Shown here in pieces: positions 1-7,244 of a stretch of DNA of 33,159 nt; within the stretch, counting starts at the first letter, position 1, and each line of letters opens with the position of its first letter. Origin of the DNA: an uncultured Bacteroides sp. (GTDB lineage Bacteria; Bacteroidota; Bacteroidia; Bacteroidales; Bacteroidaceae); the NCBI GenBank assembly GCA_937890825.1, contig CALADS010000091.1:1-33159 (forward strand), read 5' to 3'. The notes beneath the pieces were generated by a model, which made no database searches, was not told the DNA's origin, and saw nothing but the letters and a program-made list of their open reading frames with translations. The translations under genes and the position numbers were made by a program.

Positions 1-60
1 CAGAGCGATGAGAGCTTGCTCTCAAAAGCTATGCTGAGGTGCAGCCTGACTTCGCTATTG

Positions 61-93
61 CAAAGATACAACGCGCACACCCCGAAATCCAAA
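61..93 (-). promoter_or_regulatory. Bacteroidales promoter reading leftward out of the window
   Basis: Read on the minus strand, the -7 element is TATCTTTG (68 to 61) and the -33 element is TTTG (93 to 90), separated by 21 nt. This matches the Bacteroidetes sigma-ABfr consensus TTTG/TAnnTTTG. The start point would fall near base 55, so the gene it serves lies left of the window. It argues against the overlapping plus-strand frame at 16-204 being real. Confidence 0.5.
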
Positions 94-370
94 TTTTTTC
101 GTCGCCTAATATCGCACCACGAAAATTTTCCACACCCTAAAATCAGCATCGAACCCTTTATCTACGGGCACTTCCGCGCATTTTCCACACGCGAAAAAAA
201 ATGAAATCGGGATATAACTTTTTATCTCATGCTGATTATCAAAACGTACGAAGCAGCAATGCTATGCCTCACCTAAATGCTACTATTCCACACCTATTTA
301 CTACTGACCCAAGGTTTACGCAAAACTCTACAGAACAATAATAAAAGCCAGAATTTCTGTCTGTACGAAT

Positions 371-411
371 AAAAAAAATGCGACTTCAATGATTCCCATC
401 ATCGAAGTCGC
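371..411 (-). terminator. strong Rho-independent terminator
   Basis: On the minus strand a 14-bp stem (411-398 with 393-380, one mismatch) closes a 4-nt loop and is followed by eight T residues (378-371). No U-tract follows in the plus direction, so it ends a leftward transcript coming from the 420-1000 region. Confidence 0.85.
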
Positions 412-980
412 CAATATGCGGGTCACCTTTTGGGTGTTTCCCTCATGAGCAAAGACACTACTCGGAAATGCCTAAAGCTCGATAATTCTTTCCTTAACAA
501 CCTTCTTACCCGAGTATCTATTTTAACCTATCTATGAATTCTAACTCAGTATGTGACGCTATGTAACTTAATACAAGCAGCATGAAACCAGACCTGCAAC
601 GGGGTTGGAAGCAAAACAGGGAAACTTGCATCGAATTGGTAAAGGAGCATTTAAGCCTCAGCACCGTCAAACGGTGTTCCTTGTTACCAGGTGTTCATCT
701 AATCTGAAAGTGCGCCTGATTTCGATGCGTGAAATAGTTTAGTTTTGTCTTCGTGTTTTGTGTTGGTTAATGAGTGAGTCACCTCAAGGTTTCCCAGTCT
801 GAGCGATGCTGTTCTCTGCTTGCCCTAACCGCGTCAATGTCTATATATATTGTATAGACGATCTGAAGACAGCGCGAAAAAATGTATTTAAAATGAGCGG
901 TGCGAATGTATCGCTGTTTGCTTGATTTTAGTTACATTTGTCATGGCTATTGCCAGACCGCATAACTGTCGTTTCATTTT
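371..980 (-). ncRNA. candidate structured non-coding RNA, class unknown
   Basis: No protein frame explains this stretch, yet it holds several complementary segments and ends, on the minus strand, at a textbook terminator (411-371). Visible pairings are GCATCGAA (629-636) with TTCGATGC (720-727); inside that, a GGTAA..AGGA arm (near 639) with TCCTTGTTACC (near 681); and the apical hairpin CACCG-TCAAA-CGGTG. A separate pair is ACTCGG (near 468) with CCGAGT (near 510). A minus-strand -7 element TAATTTTG (995-988), with TTG at 1014-1012, could start the transcript near 980; the real 5' end may be closer. I looked for tmRNA tag codons and RNase P core motifs and did not find them. A Bacteroidales-specific RNA such as the Rfam Bacteroidales-1 class is possible but unproven. 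Confidence 0.4.
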
Positions 981-1977
981 CACGATGCAAAATTATGCAG
1001 TTTTCCGCTACCAAGCGCCTACTTATGTTGCATTGGTGTGTAATTTTTGAGCAATACAACATTTTTACTATTAAATACATCATTTTTACAAGCTACTCCC
1101 TGATTTTGCACAATAAACGACCGAAATAATCAAAGTATCGCATCTATTTTTCTACTTTTCTACCAATCGAAAACTCCGATTTTTTGCATAAAATGGACCT
1201 TAGCGAAGAAACCGGACGTTCTTTTCTTGGTGCATGACACATATTATTTTAAGCACACGCAGGATTTCAGTTCACAGTATTCTTGCGGATTATACCTCTG
1301 CCACGAATCATGGGCGTAACGAGCATTCTAAAAACGAACCATTTTTTTGACATACACTTATACCTATTCCACAAAGTATAATCTCCAATCACTTTGAACC
1401 GAAAAACATTTCACTGCTTCTTGCGTACAAAGCAGATTTAATATATAGGTAAATAAGCACAAAAATAAACAATTCGCCTCGACCTTCATTTCAAAGCGAG
1501 AATAGCGTACGTGAAACCTACTTTGATGTTTTCCTGCAAACGCCAATTATCAGTAATTCCGAATTGCTTAAAACTAGCTCGGAACTAATTCAAACAAGCT
1601 CGGAACTAATTTCAACAAGCTCGGAACTAATTTTGGCAATCGCGGAGCTATTTTTGACGATAGCCCATCGCGTAGTTCAAACAATGGCAAGCAGATGAAA
1701 AATTACGATGTTATATATATTACCACACACCCTACCCCATTTTATCATAACCCCATGCTTCGACCTGAGTTTACACCGCACACTCAGCATAATAATTCAT
1801 AGACCCCAACAATTAGTTACACAATCTCACCTTCATCCCTAAACCCTTCGCTTTTCTGCACACCGCAAAAAACACCACAAATTACCACGCGCACCCGCCT
1901 TACGCGCCTGCCAAACTCCCCCATTTCGACCTAAAAGAAGAAAAATCAAAGTTTTTTCAAAAAAAATCCACAAAACA
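412..1977. other. AT-rich intergenic flank without a supported protein gene
   Basis: Only short frames of 60 to 64 codons occur here. Their composition is not protein-like and no promoter or start context fits them. The left part is taken up by the putative minus-strand RNA, and 1576-1653 holds a short tandem repeat. The rest, about 1000-1570 and 1660-1975, shows nothing I can name. Confidence 0.5.
1576..1653. repeat. four 21-bp tandem repeats (three good, one degenerate)
   Basis: The core AGCTCGGAACTAATT occurs at 1576, 1597 and 1618, an exact 21-bp period. A fourth copy at 1639 matches 11 of 15 bases. The units are separated by a variable CAA-rich hexamer. A period of two helical turns puts every copy on the same DNA face, which suits a protein-binding array or an intergenic repeat family. 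No adjacent gene identifies its function. Confidence 0.8.
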
Positions 1978-2009
1978 TTTGGTCAATTCCAACAGACGTA
2001 GTATCTTTG
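1978..2009 (+). promoter_or_regulatory. promoter of the tRNA-Ser gene
   Basis: TTTG at 1978-1981 and TATCTTTG at 2002-2009 are 20 nt apart, a full match to the Bacteroidetes housekeeping promoter. Transcription should begin near 2016, about 33 nt before the mature tRNA. Confidence 0.8.
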
Positions 2010-2048
2010 CACTCGCAAACCACAACCAAGGCCTATAGCCAAAGTTTA

Positions 2049-2133
2049 GGAGAGATGGTAGAGTGGTCGATTACAGTAGTCTTGAAAACTACCGTACCGA
2101 GAGGTACCGGGGGTTCGAATCCCTCTCTCTCCG
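2049..2133 (+). tRNA. tRNA-Ser (anticodon UGA)
   Basis: The acceptor stem GGAGAGA (2049-2055) pairs with TCTCTCC (2126-2132), followed by discriminator G2133. CCA is not encoded. The anticodon stem GTAGT/ACTAC closes the loop CTTGAAA with anticodon TGA at 2083-2085, which decodes UCA. A class II variable arm (GTACC-GAGA-GGTAC) and the T loop TTCGAAT are present. The integrase gene starts 300 bp downstream, which makes the 3' half of this gene the likely attachment site. The gene is intact on this side, as expected if the element's end regenerates it. Confidence 0.95.
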
Positions 2134-2161
2134 CTGAATCAAAAACGAAGGACTTCACAAA

Positions 2162-2417
2162 AGCCTTCAAAAAGTCATTCAAAGCACCGTATATCAGCTG
2201 ATTACGGTGCTCTTTTATTTTTGCGCCCCAACAAGGTGAAGGCCTGAATGTAGGGTTTAGCCTTCAAAGTTCGGTCATTATTTGCTACATTTACTGCTAC
2301 ACTTTGAAGACCCCTCAAAAAAATGTAGCAGTGACCGAAAAATGAAGCCCATTTTGAAGCCTATAAAATCATTGATTCATAACTGATTATGTAGAACTTT
2401 GTAGCCATGGTGCTACA
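2162..2417. promoter_or_regulatory. integrase control region with repeated motifs
   Basis: TGCTACA occurs at 2283, 2295 and 2411, and inverted as TGTAGCA at 2323. TGTAGC (2400-2405) faces the last copy as a small hairpin. TTCGGTCA (2270-2277) plus TGCTACATTT (2283-2292) are mirrored by AAATGTAGCA (2321-2330) plus TGACCGAA (2332-2339). AGCCTTCAAA occurs at 2162 and 2259, with a near copy inverted at 2353. Such clusters between an attachment site and a tyrosine integrase gene usually include arm-type integrase or excisionase sites, or operators. That role is inferred. Confidence 0.55.
2183..2220 (+). terminator. terminator downstream of tRNA-Ser
   Basis: AGCACCGTA (2183-2191) pairs with TACGGTGCT (2203-2211) in a 9-bp stem, followed by TCTTTTATTTTT. 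It ends the tRNA transcript and isolates it from the integrase region. Confidence 0.8.
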
Positions 2418-2433
2418 TTAAATTTGAGTCGTT

Positions 2434-3654
2434 ATGAGAATGATTTTTAAAGTGTCGTACTATGTACGTTCAAACTACGAAAACAAGCAGGGAAAGTCTC
2501 CCTTGATGATCCGGATTTTCCTGAATGGTGAAATGCTGAATGTCGGTTCTTCCGGTATCTACATTGACAAGAAGCTATGGAACAATTCCACCAACCGGGT
2601 AAAGGGGCGTGGAAGCGAATCCTTGAATCTGAATGCCCAGTTGGACAACATCTCAAATTCGCTGCAGATGATTTTCAAGAAGCATGAATTTGACGAAGAC
2701 CTGACCCTTGACAAAATCAAGAGTATCTTTTTAGGCAAGAACAAGGTCAAGACTACGTTTGTCGAGTTCTACGACAAGTATCTGGAGGACATCAAGGCTC
2801 AGGTTGGTGCAGGGAAAAGCATTGCTTTGTATCACAAATATTCGGCAGCCCGAAGCCATTTTGTGAATTTCCTCCATGCCAAATACGGCAGAAAGGATCT
2901 CATGCCGGGTGAACTGACGCATCTGATTATCCATGATTTTGAAATATACCTGAAGACCGTAGTTTCCCTGAAGTCAAATTCGGCTACCAAGACGCTCAAA
3001 TTCTTCAAGACCGTGGTCATCTTTGCCCAGAAGTGCGGCGTGATGACGCACGACCCTTTCTTGAACCACCACTTTCACCTGGAACCGGTGGATCGGGGTT
3101 TTCTTACGGATGAAGAAATACAGCGCATCATGCAGAAAGATTTTGAGATACCCCGGCTTGAAATGGTGAGGGACGTTTTTATCTTTTCCTGTTTCTGTGG
3201 GCTTGCCTACATCGACGTGGCTCACCTGACGCAGGAAAATATCATCACCCTTGATAACCGTCCGTGGATTATCATCAACCGTCAGAAGACCAATGTGCAG
3301 AGTAATATCCCTTTGTTGGAGATACCTCAAATGATTCTTGACAAGTATAAAGGAAAGACTAAAGACAACAGGCTGCTTCCAGTCCTGTCAAATCAAAAGA
3401 TCAATGCTTATCTCAAAGAGATTGCTGACCTTTGTGGAATCAAGAAACGTCTCAGCTACCACCTTGCACGTCATACGTTTGCAACGATGTTGCTCAGCAA
3501 GGGTGTTCCCATTGAGTCCGTTTCAAAGATGCTGGGACATACCAACATTAAAACAACACAAATCTATGCGCGTATCACCAACAAGAAAATTGAGCAGGAT
3601 ATGATGCAAGTTGCCGACAAGTTTGATGGCTTCAAAAACTGTTTCATCAATTAA
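2434..3654 (+). CDS. int: tyrosine recombinase / ICE integrase
   Basis: This 406-residue site-specific recombinase would integrate and excise the element at the neighbouring tRNA-Ser gene. The layout fits the Bacteroidales family: an N-terminal arm-binding region, a SAM-like core-binding domain (about 105-205), and a catalytic domain from about 220. In the catalytic domain I see K285 in 'NRQKTN', H343-x-x-R346 in 'HLARHTF', G368-H369, and nucleophile Y378 in 'TQIYARI'. The first catalytic arginine is replaced by alanine (A258 in 'CGLAYIDV'). IntDOT-like enzymes also lack this arginine; R283 could compensate, which is inference. The chosen ATG gives the usual length of about 400. A terminator follows at 3712. 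The gene reads away from the tRNA, as is common at an ICE end. Confidence 0.93.
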   Translation: MRMIFKVSYYVRSNYENKQGKSPLMIRIFLNGEMLNVGSSGIYIDKKLWNNSTNRVKGRGSESLNLNAQLDNISNSLQMIFKKHEFDEDLTLDKIKSIFLGKNKVKTTFVEFYDKYLEDIKAQVGAGKSIALYHKYSAARSHFVNFLHAKYGRKDLMPGELTHLIIHDFEIYLKTVVSLKSNSATKTLKFFKTVVIFAQKCGVMTHDPFLNHHFHLEPVDRGFLTDEEIQRIMQKDFEIPRLEMVRDVFIFSCFCGLAYIDVAHLTQENIITLDNRPWIIINRQKTNVQSNIPLLEIPQMILDKYKGKTKDNRLLPVLSNQKINAYLKEIADLCGIKKRLSYHLARHTFATMLLSKGVPIESVSKMLGHTNIKTTQIYARITNKKIEQDMMQVADKFDGFKNCFIN

Positions 3655-3711
3655 CCGACTTGCTTCAGTTCAATCCTTACTTCGAGGGAAAAGACCCGTT
3701 ACACCTTTACC

Positions 3712-3748
3712 AAGCCGTATCATTCCAACAGGAAGATACGGCTTTTTC
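3712..3748 (+). terminator. terminator after the integrase gene
   Basis: AAGCCGTATC (3712-3721) and GATACGGCTT (3735-3744) form a 10-bp stem around a 13-nt loop, ending in a run of Ts (3743-3747). It lies 57 bp after the integrase stop codon. Confidence 0.8.
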
Positions 3749-3775
3749 CATATTGTACCTTTCCTCATGCCACTT

Positions 3776-3991
3776 TTATCCGTCCGAATGCTGCCGGAAC
3801 AGATTGCCGGAAATAACCAGCACAAACGCAAGCGTCACCAGCTTCCATATCAAGACGAAAGTTTTCTTTACCAGCCATAATGCCAACCGCAGCATTACGC
3901 GAATAAGCCAAAGTGCCAACCGTATCAGCAAACCGATAAGAATGCAGACCGGCAACATATATATAAGGAGTAAAAGTTCAAACATGGTCAT
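3776..3991 (-). CDS. small, very hydrophobic membrane protein of unknown function
   Basis: This is a 71-residue protein made almost wholly of Leu, Ile, Val, Trp and Arg. It contains two or three membrane-compatible stretches ('LLLIYMLPVCILIGLLI', 'LALWLIRVMLRLALWLV', 'LIWKLVTLAFVLVI') separated by Arg or Lys. It is convergent with the integrase. A good minus-strand promoter (4068-4038) lies about 45 nt upstream of the ATG, which favours this strand over the overlapping plus-strand frame at 3660-4001. The repeated 'LALWL' segments are amphipathic. An internal Met at residue 3 is an alternative start. A toxin, a holin-like peptide or an ICE membrane factor are all possible; I do not recognise the family. 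Confidence 0.55.
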   Translation of the reverse strand: MTMFELLLLIYMLPVCILIGLLIRLALWLIRVMLRLALWLVKKTFVLIWKLVTLAFVLVISGNLFRQHSDG

Positions 3992-4037
3992 CTGTTTTTA
4001 GTTATAAAAAATCTCTGCCGAGGTAGATTGTTATTAT

Positions 4038-4068
4038 CAAATATACTAAAAATCAATGAGATACGCAA
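4038..4068 (-). promoter_or_regulatory. promoter for the small membrane protein
   Basis: On the minus strand TTG (4068-4066) is 20 nt from TATATTTG (4045-4038), matching the TTTG/TAnnTTTG consensus. The predicted start near 4032 leaves a leader of about 40 nt before the ATG at 3991. Confidence 0.6.
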
Positions 4069-4800
4069 GAAACCATCTGTATTTTATTCGTGTCAATACA
4101 TGTTTTTTCAACCTCATTTTCTGCATTTTATGACCATGAACTCGGTGCTTGTCAAGCATTGTCATCCTGCAACTTTGAATACCATGCTGATATGCCCGAA
4201 GTTTTGAATGTCCAGAATGTGTAGGTTCTACAATACGATTACACCTTATTCTTCTTTTCCCTTTGGGTTCAGTTCCATAATAGCCGGTACCATTGTTCTT
4301 TTTCTCCTTCTATCACAGAACGCATGTTTACAGATTTTCATTGCTGAATGCTCTTTTCCTTGTGCTGTCATGGCTATTTGGATGATAAGCAAATATAAAC
4401 ATAGGTTGAATAAAGACTGATGCCATAGCTATATATCCTATTGTCTTTCAGCTAATGCTCACATGGCAATATGATTGCACATTCTTCTGTTTACAGATTT
4501 GTTGTTCCTCTGTCTCTTGTTTCACTCATTATGAAAACTGTGCAACACCAATCAAACAAGCGCAGGATGATACAGCCATGTAACTGGCATGCCTCCGACA
4601 GCTAAACTTCAAACCTTGTTTCTATAGCCACATGAACAACCGTCAGTTTCTACTTCATGCTTCGTGAACATTTCACCATGATATAGATGAACAAGGAGTC
4701 AATGAACAGGAACTTTGTAAACCTTTGAATGCAAGTCCCAGAATGCTTGATACACAGGTGAATTTGACAGAAGATTTTCTCTCAGAAAGATGTTGTGCAT
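4069..4800. other. intergenic stretch with no supported gene
   Basis: Only short frames occur, such as 70 codons at 4208-4420, and none has a promoter or a protein-like composition. Nothing recognisable was seen until the inverted repeats that begin at 4801. Confidence 0.5.
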
Positions 4801-4987
4801 TTTTGCGCTTCGCAAAATTTTGCGGTAATTTGGGTCTGAAATCATCCCGGAAGACATCGAACTGCGTTGCATATGGAGCCAAGCAAGTTGTACCCTTGTC
4901 ATTACAAAACAAGTTTTGTCCTCACAAGGGTCACTTGCCGACTGCTGTGCAGCGGAGCGATGTGCATCGCTGTTTCGCTTCGCGAAA
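4801..4987. other. oriT: inverted-repeat-dense region, candidate origin of transfer (oriT)
   Basis: Five inverted repeats lie just before the mobilisation genes. TTTTGCG-CTT-CGCAAAA (4801-4817) overlaps the perfect palindrome CGCAAAATTTTGCG (4811-4824). A 40-bp nested inverted repeat has outer arms ACCCTTGT (4892-4899) and ACAAGGGT (4924-4931), 4-nt spacers, and inner arms ACAAAAC (4904-4910) and GTTTTGT (4913-4919). Further on are CTGC-TGT-GCAG (4942-4952), AGCGATG-TG-CATCGCT (4956-4971) and TTTCGC-TTC-GCGAAA (4973-4987). Relaxase target sites typically sit beside such repeats and upstream of the relaxosome genes. The nick site itself cannot be read from the sequence. Confidence 0.55.
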
Positions 4988-5025
4988 GAGGTGTCCGGGA
5001 ATCCGAACAACTAAAGTCAAGGCAT

Positions 5026-5415
5026 ATGAAGAACCAACGTACCAAAGTGTTTCAGTTACGGCTTACCTCCGATGAATTGCTGAATCTGAAGGAAAAAGCC
5101 GTTCCCTACCAGTCCGTGAGCAATTATATCCGCAAAGCTGTTGAAGAATTTACCCATGTGGATGTCAAACAACAGATTGAGATGATGCAGGACTTGTGTG
5201 CATTTTACCGAAAGTTCCAGAACGAACTGTCCTGGGCTGGCAGCAACCTGAATCAGTCGGTCAGACGGGTCAACGAACTGGCGGTTGCCGGACTGCTGTC
5301 ACCCGGTTATGTGAATGAAGTCTTGCTCCCTTCGATTCAGGATGTACAGAATATCTTGAAAAGGATAAAGGATGACTTGGAAACTTTGAACAACAGAACA
5401 CAGCTGATTAAGTAA
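5026..5415 (+). CDS. mobA: mobilisation accessory protein (relaxosome DNA-binding protein)
   Basis: This 129-residue protein would bind oriT and help the relaxase. The start 'MKNQRTKVFQLRLTSDE' at 5026 is preferred because the in-frame sequence upstream to 4867 translates the oriT repeats and is not protein-like. Residues 8-40 ('FQLRLTSDELLNLKEKA', then 'VSNYIRKAVEE') have the strand-helix-helix pattern of ribbon-helix-helix accessory proteins. The C-terminal half, with 'LSWAGSNLNQSVRRVNELA', matches the MobC-like relaxosome family (the 'G.NLNQ..+.+N' motif). It lies directly after the inverted repeats and 133 bp before the relaxase. The symbol follows CTnDOT usage, where the accessory gene is mobA. 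Confidence 0.8.
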   Translation: MKNQRTKVFQLRLTSDELLNLKEKAVPYQSVSNYIRKAVEEFTHVDVKQQIEMMQDLCAFYRKFQNELSWAGSNLNQSVRRVNELAVAGLLSPGYVNEVLLPSIQDVQNILKRIKDDLETLNNRTQLIK

Positions 5416-5548
5416 AGGTAAACGGATATTTTGTATTTGAGTGTGATGAATAGACTAACCTGTATCCAGTTTTACAAGCGACCGGGAATTTTAGTCTGTC
5501 TGGTCCGCAACCCCAAGTTTCATGAATCAGCAAACGAATAGATAAATC

Positions 5549-7144
5549 ATGATAGCAACCATACTTCCCGGAAGCGCAGACTTCCATGCAGTCGGTTACA
5601 ACGAACACAAGGTCTATAAAGGAGTGGCTACCCTGCTGGAGATGCAGAACTTCGGTGGACTGGATGCCTCGGAACATCCGACCGCCAAACAGCTGGTGCA
5701 ATTTCTCCAGTTCTACAGTTCCCAGAACAGCCGGATTCAGAAACCGCAGTTCCATGTAGCCATTTCCTGCAAAGGCCATGAAATGTCGGAACAGCAGTTG
5801 CTTGATTTTGCGCACCGGTATCTGCAGGAAATGGGGTATGCCGAACCCGGACAACCCTGGCTCATTTATGCCCATCACGATACAGACAATACACACCTGC
5901 ACATCGTTACTTCGAGAGTGTCACCCGACGGTCGCAAGATACAGCACGACCATGAACGCAGGCGCTCACAGACGGTAATTGACAAGATACTCGGTATGGA
6001 CCGGCAGCAGAAAACAGACAAGGACATCGAGGCTGCCAAGCAGTACAGCTTCTCCTCCTTTGCCCAGTTCAAGGCCGTGATGGGAACCATGGGCTATGAA
6101 GTCTTCCAGAAAGACGGCAACGTCTTCGTCAAGCAAGGCGGACGAATCCAAAAGAAACTCCCCCTGACAGAGATTGAAGCCCTGTTCAAGAAAGGTTATC
6201 AGGACAAGTCACGCAACCGACAGCTGAGAGCCTATCTGAAAAAATACCGGGACGTATGTGCCAACAAAGAGGAATTGCAGAAGGAAATGAAGGAGAACTT
6301 TGGAGTGGATGTGGTCTTCTTCGGCAAGAAAGACAAACCCTATGGCTATATGCTGATAGACCATGCCAACAAGACGGTCATTCATGGGGTCAGAGTCCTT
6401 GCCGTAGAAGAACTGCTGGACTTTGCTACTCCCGAACAACGCTTTGACCGGATAGAAGTATTCATAGACCAGTTGCTGACCCTCAATCCCAAGACCACTC
6501 AGGGAGAAATCTTCCAGAAACTCAAGAAACAGCGTGCCTATATAAAGAAAGGTGTCATCTACTACGATGGCAAGAGCAGACCCTTGCCCCCTTTCATGGC
6601 CAAGGCCATTGATCGCAACAACCGCATCAGCTTCATCGAGAAGTTCCATCCGAAGAACGAAGCTGAAGTGGAAATGCTGTGCAAGGTCTTCAAGGTGGAC
6701 CGGCCGGATCTGGTGGACATTTTTTCGGAGCGCAGTTCCAAGTATGCAGATGCTGTGAGCCAGTTGCATGACATCTTCAATGACCCGGAAGTGAAGTCAC
6801 CGCGCAGTGCCCTCTACCAGGAGGGATTTATCATCCGTCAGGTGGACGATACTTACTATGCCGTCAACTTCAAGGAACATATTCTCATCAACCTGAATGA
6901 AGAAGGTTTCGATGTGGAACGGGTGAAGAAGAAATCCAAAAAGCAGAAGCGCCAGGGTGTGCCGTTCAAGAAGTCCAAGAAGAAGACGCTCAATCCAGTC
7001 AAGAGTTTGCAGCGGAAGTCCCATCAAGGACTGGGCAAGCTACGGAAAGAAGGTATCGGCAGTCACAGCGCCAACCGCGAATGGGAGGTTGGAAAAAAGA
7101 CGAACTACGATGAGGTGGATGATGGACGTTCATTTAAACGGTAA
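5549..7144 (+). CDS. mobB: relaxase / mobilisation nuclease (MOBP-like)
   Basis: This 531-residue relaxase would nick one strand at oriT and pilot it through the conjugation channel. The N-terminal domain, about 1-260, carries the HUH-type metal site 'AHHDTDNTHLHIV' (H109/H110, H116, H118), preceded by 'FHVAISCKGHEM' around 69-80. The catalytic tyrosine is probably Y17 or Y23, as in other relaxases with an N-terminal nucleophile. The C-terminal half has no clear enzymatic motif and ends in a basic Lys/Arg-rich tail (about 455-531) suited to DNA or coupling-protein contact. The ATG at 5549 gives the complete nuclease domain. It follows the accessory gene in the same direction. CTnDOT calls this gene mobB; related elements use bmgA. 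Confidence 0.88.
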   Translation: MIATILPGSADFHAVGYNEHKVYKGVATLLEMQNFGGLDASEHPTAKQLVQFLQFYSSQNSRIQKPQFHVAISCKGHEMSEQQLLDFAHRYLQEMGYAEPGQPWLIYAHHDTDNTHLHIVTSRVSPDGRKIQHDHERRRSQTVIDKILGMDRQQKTDKDIEAAKQYSFSSFAQFKAVMGTMGYEVFQKDGNVFVKQGGRIQKKLPLTEIEALFKKGYQDKSRNRQLRAYLKKYRDVCANKEELQKEMKENFGVDVVFFGKKDKPYGYMLIDHANKTVIHGVRVLAVEELLDFATPEQRFDRIEVFIDQLLTLNPKTTQGEIFQKLKKQRAYIKKGVIYYDGKSRPLPPFMAKAIDRNNRISFIEKFHPKNEAEVEMLCKVFKVDRPDLVDIFSERSSKYADAVSQLHDIFNDPEVKSPRSALYQEGFIIRQVDDTYYAVNFKEHILINLNEEGFDVERVKKKSKKQKRQGVPFKKSKKKTLNPVKSLQRKSHQGLGKLRKEGIGSHSANREWEVGKKTNYDEVDDGRSFKR

Positions 7145-7190
7145 ATAAGAACGTGATTTCAATACTTTCCATTAAAATAACATATTTTCT

Positions 7191-7221
7191 TTCGGTTTTG
7201 AACATTTGTTCATTATCTTTG
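7191..7221 (+). promoter_or_regulatory. promoter with embedded palindromic operator
   Basis: The -7 element TATCTTTG is at 7214-7221, with a near-consensus TTCG at 7191-7194, 19 nt upstream. The perfect palindrome GAACA-TT-TGTTC (7200-7211) fills most of the spacer, ending two bases before the -7 box. A protein bound there would block RNA polymerase. The next gene product carries a helix-turn-helix, so autoregulation is likely. The predicted start near 7227 also fixes the gene's ATG at 7245. Confidence 0.65.
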
Positions 7222-7244
7222 CAGTGGATAAATCAGATTTTGGA

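Noticed and set aside
16..204. 62-codon plus-strand frame at the left edge
   Set aside because: It overlaps a good minus-strand promoter, and its composition is not protein-like.
371..980. tmRNA or RNase P RNA
   Set aside because: The tag-peptide codons, tRNA-like ends and the conserved RNase P core were looked for by eye on the minus strand and not found.
938..1129. 63-codon plus-strand frame with hydrophobic runs, preceded by TACATTTG at 933-940
   Set aside because: The -7-like box overlaps the start codon and no -33 element is present. The region is AT-rich and the frame is probably random.
3660..4001. 113-codon plus-strand frame after the integrase
   Set aside because: It runs through the integrase terminator and is antisense to the better supported membrane protein.
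4867..5025. N-terminal extension of the mobilisation accessory protein
   Set aside because: It would translate the oriT inverted repeats, and family members begin at the Met encoded at 5026.
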